This document shows, in pieces, positions 1-4,238 of a stretch of 5,119 bases of DNA. How positions within the stretch are numbered: position 1 is the stretch's first letter; each line of letters begins with the position of its first letter. The stretch is from Clostridia bacterium (GTDB taxonomy: Bacteria > Bacillota > Clostridia > Oscillospirales > Acutalibacteraceae). The DNA lies in NCBI GenBank assembly GCA_900769375.1, contig CAAGGN010000210.1:1-5119 (forward strand), given 5' to 3'. A program made the translations under genes and the position numbers. The notes under the pieces were generated by a model. It was given only the letters and a program-made list of their open reading frames with translations, had not been told where the DNA came from and ran no database searches.

Positions 1-46
1 AATCGCTCGTCTCGCTGCTGCACAAGCTGCTATTAAAGAGATGTAA
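1..46 (+). CDS. ppdK: Pyruvate, phosphate dikinase, C-terminal end (partial)
   Basis: Reading from base 2, the last 14 codons give IARLAAAQAAIKEM followed by TAA at 44-46. This closely matches the extreme C-terminus of pyruvate, phosphate dikinase as I remember it (for example the Clostridium symbiosum enzyme, which ends in a VPIARLAAAQAA-type stretch after the SCSPFR motif). The family interconverts pyruvate, ATP and phosphate with phosphoenolpyruvate, AMP and pyrophosphate in the cytoplasm, and in clostridia it serves glycolysis or gluconeogenesis. Only the tail of the PEP/pyruvate-binding TIM barrel is present; the rest of the roughly 870-residue protein lies left of the window. No other gene follows before the hairpin at 161-198, which probably ends this transcript. 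The call rests on a short but distinctive motif. Confidence 0.8.
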   Translation, partial: IARLAAAQAAIKEM

Positions 47-92
47 GTAATTGCTGACTTTTGTTCTTGTACACCCCTTTTTAATCTCAACC

Positions 93-120
93 CGCCAAAA
101 AAGGACAAACTTTTTTAGCG
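93..120 (+). other. Imperfect inverted repeat in the ppdK 3' region
   Basis: CGCCAAAAAA and TTTTTTAGCG form a 10-bp stem with one C-A mismatch around the loop GGACAAAC. The stem is mostly A-U, and no T run follows it (the next bases are TGAGAGAAAA). It is therefore not a good terminator by itself. It could be a minor 3' mRNA structure, or chance in an A/T-rich spacer. Confidence 0.25.
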
Positions 121-160
121 TGAGAGAAAAAAGAAAAAACAAGAGAATAATGAGAAAAAC

Positions 161-198
161 GACCTTGTGTACCTTTTAGGTACGCAGGGTCTTTTTTT
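161..198 (+). terminator. Intrinsic terminator downstream of ppdK
   Basis: GACCTTGTGTACC pairs with GGTACGCAGGGTC over 13 positions, two of them G-U wobbles, around the loop TTTTA. Seven T residues follow directly. This is a textbook plus-strand intrinsic terminator. It lies about 115 bases after the ppdK stop with no gene between, so it most likely ends the ppdK mRNA and leaves a fairly long 3' untranslated region. Confidence 0.9.
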
Positions 199-712
199 AT
201 GCACTGACAGGACTCATTGCACTAGCAGCACGTCAAAACACTGACCGACAAAACTGCACTGACTATGGGTGCACTGGCAACTCTAAATGCACTGGAAATC
301 CATAAGAAATCCTTTTCTTTCATTCTTTATCCTCTTTTTCCTTCGTGTATTCACCTTTGCTAATGCACTGGCAAACCTCAATAAAACCGCATAAAATGGG
401 CATTTCAACGCTGAGAAAGCTACGCTAATTTCAGCGTAAATCCATTTCTTTCACATTTTATCTTTGTTAACCCTTTCTTTCCTGTTAGTCCCCCTTTTAA
501 GTCGAAATAAGTCGAAAAAAAGGGAGAAAAAAGGAGCCTCTTAATTTCCAAATTGCACTCCGCAAGTCTCATTAGGCTTGACCCGATGATGAGAAAAACG
601 GAGAGAAAATTGGAGAAAAAGAGGAAGAACGAGGGCGGGTCAAATGGAGAGAATTTGAGAGAATTGGAGAAAAAAAGAAATTGTCCTTTTGACGATAAAA
701 AGGTTTGTCCTG
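199..712. other. About 510-base spacer without a convincing gene
   Basis: Apart from the TGCACT repeats, this stretch has strong strand asymmetry. Pyrimidine-rich blocks lie at about 311-347 and 441-498; purine-rich blocks lie at about 515-537 and 586-690, the latter built from repeated GGAGA units. ATGAGAAAAACG occurs twice (150-161 and 589-600). TTGACCCG (578-585) and CGGGTCAA (636-643) are a perfect 8-bp inverted repeat bracketing 50 mostly purine bases. Frames on both strands stay open for short spans: plus 287-394 starts with ATG and encodes a 35-residue hydrophobic peptide, plus 440-541 is similar, and minus 450-286 is open for 55 codons with no start near its 5' end. None has a ribosome binding site or a recognisable family, and their composition follows the base skew. 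I see no promoter and no known RNA gene. Confidence 0.5.
200..374 (+). repeat. Cluster of degenerate TGCACTG(A/G)CAA repeats
   Basis: The hexamer TGCACT starts at 200, 218, 255, 270, 288 and 364, and again outside this span at 554. A shortened CACTGAC copy lies at 239. Within 200-300 the copies recur every 15 to 21 bases in the same orientation. TGCACTGGCAA is exact at 270-280 and 364-374. A given hexamer is expected less than once in this length, so the clustering is not chance. The sequence between copies is not conserved, so this is neither a CRISPR array nor a simple tandem duplication. Possible explanations are repeated protein-binding sites, a degenerate microsatellite-like array, or part of a dispersed intergenic repeat. 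The function is unknown. Confidence 0.6.
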
Positions 713-841
713 TAACACCCATTCACTAAAGTTACGGAGTTTGTGCTTAATTTAGACGATGCGAAAGCATATCTGTATAAAGATAGCACCAAACACCGCA
801 TACACAGGTGGAACGACTTAAAAGTCAATATCTATGTATAA
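713..841 (+). pseudogene. Short coding-like fragment ending just before a terminator
   Basis: Between the in-frame stop TAA at 713-715 and the stop at 839-841 the frame reads protein-like sequence, including VTEFVLNLDDAKAYLYKD and later HRIHRWNDLKVNIYV, with no obvious start codon. The preceding stretch in the neighbouring frame reads NCPFDDKKVCPVTPIH and stops at 727-729. One base of shift near 727 would join the two, so this may be the frameshifted C-terminal remnant of a gene. It ends 4 bases before a perfect terminator hairpin, as a gene end would. I do not recognise the family. The same DNA contains small hairpins (ATGC-GAAA-GCAT at 759-770, TATCT/AGATA at 770-785), so a structured RNA is the alternative. 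Confidence that it is ancestral coding sequence is low. Confidence 0.28.
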
Positions 842-845
842 GAGA

Positions 846-881
846 ACACCCTATGACCGTAAAAAGTCATAGGGTGTTTTT
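846..881 (+). terminator. Intrinsic terminator after the fragment at 713-841
   Basis: ACACCCTATGAC and GTCATAGGGTGT form a perfect 12-bp stem around an 8-base loop (CGTAAAAA) and run into five T residues. On the minus strand the sequence beyond the hairpin is only moderately T-rich (TTCTCTTATAC), so it would stop rightward transcription best. Its presence argues that something transcribed rightward ends here, either the decayed gene at 713-841 or a small RNA. Confidence 0.88.
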
Positions 882-907
882 ATGCTTTAAAACAAACGAT
901 AGTATTT

Positions 908-1162
908 TTATAAAGCTATTTCTTTACTAAACTCTAAAGCTTTGTTCAACGGAAGTATTGCCATTTTTACAGACTCGATGCCTGCCATTTCTTGAACATT
1001 ATTTTTAAATTCAACGGTTTTTGAATGTATAGGCGAAAACAAGTCTTTAGCGTTATGACAGATTCTGAGTCGTTTCTGTTCGTCGTTGTTATAAACACGA
1101 TATATGAAATATTTGTTTTCGCAATTGTCTACAAATGCTATTTCTTGACTATTACAAACCAT
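908..1162 (-). pseudogene. Probable C-terminal fragment of a DUF3883-like protein
   Basis: The minus strand encodes 84 residues from an ATG at 1162 to TAA at 908. The segment NSQEIAF...NKYFIYRVYNN resembles the end of DUF3883 domains, where an N-E-[IL]-x-[FY]-A strand is followed by a Y-x-[LI]-YRVYN strand. DUF3883 is a nuclease-like domain usually found at the C-terminus of much larger proteins, often linked to helicases or restriction systems. Here the domain's upstream half is missing: at about 1157 the sequence switches to PHP-family coding on the opposite strand. The ATG is therefore probably internal to a lost gene rather than a real start, and the AGGA before it is only 3 bases away. 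It overlaps the first 138 bases of the plus-strand PHP reading frame in antisense. I infer that this strand carries the ancestral coding. The family match is from memory and moderate. Confidence 0.45.
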
Positions 1163-1720
1163 TTTCCTGATGTGGAAGATGACACTAATAAGGGAAAAAC
1201 CTATGAGGAAAAGATAAATTTTTATTTTTCGGATTACGAAAAAGCTTTGGAGTTAAGTGAAACCGTTGGAATTAAGGTTTTTTGCGGTATTGAAACTTCT
1301 TACGGCGGTACTGATTTTTTGGTATATGGACTTGATAAAGAATGGTTCCTTGCTCATCCTGAAATTATGCATATGAAACAGAGCGACAAGCTTGCATTTA
1401 TGAGGGAAAACGGCGTGCTTATAATTCAGGCGCATCCTTTCCGTGAAGCGTTTTATATTGACCATATTCGCCTTTTCCCCAGACACGTTGATGGCGTTGA
1501 AATAATGAACGCTAACAGACCCGAGGAGGAAAATAATTTGGCCAAAATCTATTGTGAACATTACGGGCTTATTAAATTTGCAGGTTCGGACAATCATAGC
1601 GCCTCCAAGCAGAATAAACTATTTGGAATATGTTTTGATGAACCTGTTTGCAGCATAGAAGATTTTATAGAAAAAGCCAAAAAACACAAAGCAGAAATTT
1701 TTACGTTTACAAACGAATAA
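1025..1720 (+). CDS. PHP-domain metallohydrolase, N-terminally truncated (probable pseudogene)
   Basis: The open frame from ATG 1025 gives 231 residues, but only residues 45 onward look like a PHP protein. PHP-family phosphoesterases bind two or three metal ions through four motifs. Seen here: motif II as T-N45-H46-F (normally TDH, so N replaces D); the glutamate E90 in CGIET; H137 in QAHPFR; and D189/H191 in GSDNH. Motif I, the N-terminal HxH strand, is absent. Residues 1-44 are instead the antisense of the DUF3883-like fragment and carry no motif. Neither ATG 1025 nor ATG 1055 has a Shine-Dalgarno sequence. About 185 of the usual roughly 240-260 residues are retained, with PHP homology beginning near base 1157. 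Without motif I it is unlikely to be an active hydrolase. The frame has no internal stops, so the truncation may be recent. An intrinsic terminator lies 74 bases downstream. Confidence 0.7.
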   Translation: MYRRKQVFSVMTDSESFLFVVVINTIYEIFVFAIVYKCYFLTITNHFPDVEDDTNKGKTYEEKINFYFSDYEKALELSETVGIKVFCGIETSYGGTDFLVYGLDKEWFLAHPEIMHMKQSDKLAFMRENGVLIIQAHPFREAFYIDHIRLFPRHVDGVEIMNANRPEEENNLAKIYCEHYGLIKFAGSDNHSASKQNKLFGICFDEPVCSIEDFIEKAKKHKAEIFTFTNE

Positions 1721-1793
1721 TACCCACTTTTGCGTACTGTTGCGCAGGATACTATTAAAGAATCAACTTAAATTATGTTTATAGAGCCAAACG

Positions 1794-1822
1794 AATCCCC
1801 ACCGAAATCGGTGGGGATTTTT
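1794..1822 (+). terminator. Intrinsic terminator after the PHP gene remnant
   Basis: AATCCCCACCG pairs perfectly with CGGTGGGGATT around an AAAT loop and continues into TTTT, then GTATTTTC. The stem is very GC-rich. It ends rightward transcription from the PHP remnant and insulates the nitroreductase promoter that begins 38 bases further on. Confidence 0.9.
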
Positions 1823-1859
1823 GTATTTTCTTAAAATAATGCCATACGTATAAACGCTC

Positions 1860-1888
1860 TTGTGTTACCGCGCGATTGGGTGTATAAT
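1860..1888 (+). promoter_or_regulatory. Sigma-A-type promoter of the nitroreductase gene
   Basis: TTGTGT (1860-1865) and a perfect TATAAT (1883-1888) are separated by exactly 17 bases. The expected transcription start is near 1895, giving a leader of about 30 bases to the ATG at 1925. An 8-bp palindrome ATACGTAT (1844-1851) lies just upstream of the -35 and could be an operator, but it is too short to claim. The promoter rules out the upstream GTG at 1862 as the gene's start. Confidence 0.75.
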
Positions 1889-1924
1889 AAATTATCATTA
1901 CATTATATAACGGGTGGGAACTCT

Positions 1925-2662
1925 ATGAACGAGGTAATTAAACAGTTGAAGGAACGAAAATCCGTGCGTGTTTTTACAGACCGAGAGATTTCGCCCGAGG
2001 AGGAATCGGTTATTTTAGAGGCCGCAGTTAACGCTCCCACGGCGGGTAATCAACAGCTTTACACCATCATAAACGTAAAGGATGCGCGGTTAAAAAAAGA
2101 ACTTGCGGAGAGTTGCGACCATCAACCGTTTATCGCAAATGCACCCCTCGTGCTTGTATTTTGCGCCGATTGCCGAAAATGGTATAATGCTTTTATTGCT
2201 TATGGTTGCAAGCCAAGGAATCCCGGCGTAGGCGATTTATTGCTGGCCGTAAGTGATGCAAATATTGCTGCTCAAAACGCAGTTGTAGCGGCGCAAAGTC
2301 TCGGTATTGGTTCTTGCTACATTGGTGACATCATGGAAAATGCAGAAACTCAACGCGAACTGCTTTCCCTGCCACCCTACGTTTTTCCCGCGGCTATGCT
2401 TGTTTTTGGATATCCTACCGCTCAACAGATGGAGCGCCCCAAGCCGCTCCGTGCAGAAATGCGTCATATTGTGCACGAAAACGGCTATCGCGATATGAAT
2501 GCCGCGGAGCTTAAGGATATGATTTCCACAAATGCAGGGTCCAAGGACTTTGAAGAATGGATTAGGGCCTTCTGCAACAGAAAATACAATTCCGATTTTT
2601 CTCGTGAAATGACGCGCTCCGTACAGGTTTTTCTCAAAGATTTCGAGGAAAATAATAAATAA
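1925..2662 (+). CDS. Nitroreductase family protein (NfsA-like flavin reductase)
   Basis: This is a 245-residue cytoplasmic FMN enzyme of the nitroreductase superfamily. Such proteins are usually dimers that use NAD(P)H to reduce nitro compounds, quinones or flavins; the natural substrate cannot be read from the sequence. Motifs seen: the N-terminal FMN phosphate-binding ERKSVRVF (R11, S13, R15), APTAGNQQ at 37-44, the QPFIANAPLVLVFCAD strand at 67-82 typical of the NfsA/Frp branch, the helix SDANIAAQNAVVAAQSLG (110-127) and GIGSCYIGD (127-135). A C-terminal tail beyond about residue 190 is as long as in NfsA-type members and ends in RSVQVFLKDFEE. I chose ATG 1925, preceded by GGTGGGA, because an in-frame GTG at 1862 would place the promoter -10 inside the gene. 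It is 21 bases from the kinase-like gene, so the two are probably co-transcribed. Confidence 0.88.
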   Translation: MNEVIKQLKERKSVRVFTDREISPEEESVILEAAVNAPTAGNQQLYTIINVKDARLKKELAESCDHQPFIANAPLVLVFCADCRKWYNAFIAYGCKPRNPGVGDLLLAVSDANIAAQNAVVAAQSLGIGSCYIGDIMENAETQRELLSLPPYVFPAAMLVFGYPTAQQMERPKPLRAEMRHIVHENGYRDMNAAELKDMISTNAGSKDFEEWIRAFCNRKYNSDFSREMTRSVQVFLKDFEENNK

Positions 2663-2683
2663 TCTATTCTCGGAGGAAATTTA

Positions 2684-3232
2684 ATGATTTTTTTAATCGG
2701 CGGGGCTTCGCACACGGGCAAAACTGCTTTTGCGCAGAAATTGCTCGAAAAATATAAATATCCGTATCTATCGATAGACCATTTGAAGATGGGGCTTATT
2801 CGAAGCGGAAATACGAACCTCACACCTTTAAGCGATGACAAGGCGCTAACCGAATATTTATGGCCTATTGTTCGGGAAATGATTAAAACCGCCATTGAAA
2901 ACGGGCAAAATCTGATAGTTGAGGGCTGCTATATTCCCCTTGATTTTGAAAGTGATTTCGAGAAAAAATATCTTGATAATATTAAGTATTACTGCCTTAT
3001 AATGAGCGAGAATTATATCAAAAATCATTTCGACGATATAAAAAAGTATGCGAATGTTATTGAAGACCGACTCGATGATGATTTCACCTTGCAAAACGCT
3101 CTTAAGGAAAACGCCAAAACTTTAGCACTTGCTAAAAAACATAAAGTTAACTATATACTTGTTGATGACGAATACCCCTCCGATGCACTTATCAATGACT
3201 TTTTATCAGTTGCAAAATTAAGTCAAATATAG
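2684..3232 (+). CDS. Small P-loop kinase-like ATP-binding protein
   Basis: A 182-residue protein with a strong ribosome binding site (CGGAGG, 2671-2676) ahead of ATG 2684. The N-terminus is a beta strand running into a Walker A motif, GASHTGKT (residues 7-14). YLSIDHLKMGLIRSG (28-42) would form the substrate-side strand and helix; LIVEGCYIP (77-85) fits a buried Walker B-like strand with E80. A lid-like NVIEDRLDDD (124-133) includes R129. This layout matches the nucleoside/adenylate kinase and zeta-toxin-like fold; relatives in Firmicutes are usually labelled ATP-binding protein, adenylate kinase or 2-phosphoglycerate kinase without proof. It is likely a soluble small-molecule phosphotransferase. 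The substrate is unknown, and pairing with a nitroreductase does not reveal it. No antitoxin gene lies beside it, so a toxin role is not supported. Confidence 0.75.
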   Translation: MIFLIGGASHTGKTAFAQKLLEKYKYPYLSIDHLKMGLIRSGNTNLTPLSDDKALTEYLWPIVREMIKTAIENGQNLIVEGCYIPLDFESDFEKKYLDNIKYYCLIMSENYIKNHFDDIKKYANVIEDRLDDDFTLQNALKENAKTLALAKKHKVNYILVDDEYPSDALINDFLSVAKLSQI

Positions 3233-3238
3233 TATAAT
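3210..3238 (+). promoter_or_regulatory. Promoter for the YwaF-like gene, inside the kinase 3' end
   Basis: TTGCAA (3210-3215) and TATAAT (3233-3238) are 17 bases apart; the -10 begins directly after the kinase stop codon. Transcription would start near 3245 and give a leader of about 30 bases. No terminator lies between the kinase gene and the next gene, so that gene can be read both from here and from the nitroreductase promoter. Confidence 0.65.
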
Positions 3239-3274
3239 CAATTTAATATAAGTTCACCTAAGGGGGCTATTACG

Positions 3275-4072
3275 GTGACAGAATTTTTAAAATACTTTTT
3301 GGGTAAGGGTGAAACCGTAGAATTCACTAATTTCACCCTTGCGCATTTTTTACCGATTTTGGTAGCTGTAGGTATTATTTTCTTAATTTACCATTTCAAA
3401 GATACTATCCGTAATTTAAAAAATGAAAGATATTTCCGATATTTTCTGGCTTTCGCTATGATTATTAGCGAAATGTCTTATTATTGGCGGCTGATTGCCA
3501 TACCTTCCTTAGAACCAAATCCCGTTGACCACCTTCCTATTGCGGTATGCGGATGGGTTGCAATATTCGGTAGTTATATGGTAATCGGTAAATCCCAGAC
3601 ACTTTTTGATATTATATACTATTGGGCACTTGCAGGTTCGACCTTCGCGCTTATTACTCCTACGGTAATTTCTTACACGGGTCCCACACGATTCCGTTAC
3701 TATCAATTCTGGGCAGAGCATTTGCTCGGCTTTGTTGCCATTTTCTATATGATATTCGTACATAAAATGCGCCCCAGCAAAAAATCAATTATTAAATCGT
3801 ATATAGGACTTGTTATATTAGCAATTATTGCATACTGCGCAAACCGCCTCATTGGTCCCGGCGCCAACTATCTCTTTATGGCGCGACCCGAAGATACGCC
3901 CTCGATTTTAGATATCTTGCCGCCCAACTTTGCACTTCGTATATTAATTATGGCTTCCGTTATAACGGCGCTCTTTGTTGTAGCGTATCTGCCCTGGTAC
4001 ATTAAGGATAGAAAAATCCAAAAGGTTTCGACAGAAAATAAAAAACCCGTTTTAGAAGCCGCCATAAAATAA
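3275..4072 (+). CDS. YwaF/TIGR02206 family integral membrane protein
   Basis: A 265-residue polytopic membrane protein starting at GTG 3275, with AAGGGGG 8 bases upstream. Hydrophobic segments at about 20-40, 54-72, 87-105, 110-132, 143-165, 171-190 and 220-243 suggest seven membrane passes, with a charged cytoplasmic-looking tail (KDRKIQKVSTENKKP). Features shared with the TIGR02206/YwaF family are LPIAVC (87-92, usually LPLHLC), WALAGSTFALITP (117-129, matching a W-G-L-G-G-x-x-Q-A-L-x-T-P block), AEHLLGF (147-153, usually SHG), NYLFMARPEDTPS (198-210) and a final YLPW. Bacterial members have no established function. The eukaryotic relative TMEM164 is reported as a lipid acyltransferase relying on a conserved Cys and His; Cys92 and His149 here may correspond, but that is inference. 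It is probably the last gene of the transcript, since a terminator follows 4 bases after its stop. Confidence 0.82.
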   Translation: MTEFLKYFLGKGETVEFTNFTLAHFLPILVAVGIIFLIYHFKDTIRNLKNERYFRYFLAFAMIISEMSYYWRLIAIPSLEPNPVDHLPIAVCGWVAIFGSYMVIGKSQTLFDIIYYWALAGSTFALITPTVISYTGPTRFRYYQFWAEHLLGFVAIFYMIFVHKMRPSKKSIIKSYIGLVILAIIAYCANRLIGPGANYLFMARPEDTPSILDILPPNFALRILIMASVITALFVVAYLPWYIKDRKIQKVSTENKKPVLEAAIK

Positions 4073-4076
4073 TATT

Positions 4077-4105
4077 AAGCCACCGATATATAGTCGGTGG
4101 CTTTT
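4077..4105 (+). terminator. Intrinsic terminator after the YwaF-like gene
   Basis: AAGCCACCGA and TCGGTGGCTT form a perfect 10-bp stem around a TATATAG loop; the 3' arm ends in a run of four T, then CTT. It lies 4 bases after the stop codon of the membrane protein gene and closes the nitroreductase-kinase-ywaF unit. Confidence 0.88.
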
Positions 4106-4125
4106 CTTATATATACTATATATAC

Positions 4126-4143
4126 AAATTTCGACTGAAATTT
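4126..4143. promoter_or_regulatory. Perfect inverted repeat upstream of the permease promoter (possible operator)
   Basis: AAATTTC and GAAATTT are exact inverted repeats separated by GACT, an 18-base symmetric site. It ends 26 bases before the -35 of the permease promoter, where an activator or upstream repressor site could sit. The position and symmetry suggest a dimeric regulator site. However, the sequence is A/T-rich, where short palindromes arise by chance, and it does not match the purine repressor box as I know it. Confidence 0.35.
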
Positions 4144-4169
4144 CATACAATTTAACATATTAAAACTTA

Positions 4170-4198
4170 TTGAAAGATACGTCATTTTTTGATAAAAT
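4170..4198 (+). promoter_or_regulatory. Promoter of the NCS2 permease gene
   Basis: TTGAAA (4170-4175) and TAAAAT (4193-4198) are 17 bases apart. A start near 4205 leaves a leader of about 34 bases, which contains the ribosome binding site and is too short for a purine riboswitch of known type. An A/T-rich tract at about 4107-4125 (TATATATACTATATATAC) lies further upstream. Confidence 0.65.
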
Positions 4199-4238
4199 AT
4201 TTCCATACCCAAATAAATTTTTTAAGGGAGGAAAAATA

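Noticed and set aside
200..300. CRISPR-like array from the evenly spaced TGCACT repeats
   Set aside because: The repeat core is only about 6-11 bases and degenerate, the spacing is 15-21 bases and there are no cas genes. CRISPR repeats are longer and near-identical.
420..722. 100-residue minus-strand open frame rich in Phe, Ser and Leu
   Set aside because: It is the antisense of the purine-rich block, with low-complexity composition, no family resemblance and no clear ribosome binding site. It is explained by base skew.
640..828. 62-residue minus-strand open frame
   Set aside because: It lies antisense to the more protein-like plus frame at 713-841, has no motif and shows no ribosome binding site.
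1253..1597. 114-residue minus-strand open frame inside the PHP gene
   Set aside because: It is antisense to strong PHP motifs (GIE, QAHPFR, GSDNH) on the plus strand, so it is a shadow frame.
1862..1924. Upstream GTG start extending the nitroreductase by 21 residues
   Set aside because: The extension would contain the TATAAT -10 box of the promoter and adds residues before the family's usual N-terminus. ATG 1925 has GGTGGGA at suitable spacing.
2684..3232. Zeta-toxin / toxin-antitoxin interpretation of the P-loop protein
   Set aside because: No small antitoxin gene is adjacent, and the upstream partner is a nitroreductase. The fold similarity is shared by many harmless kinases.
4199..4238. 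Purine or PRPP/ppGpp-type riboswitch in the permease leader
   Set aside because: The leader predicted from the promoter is about 34 bases, and no conserved riboswitch core or terminator hairpin is present.
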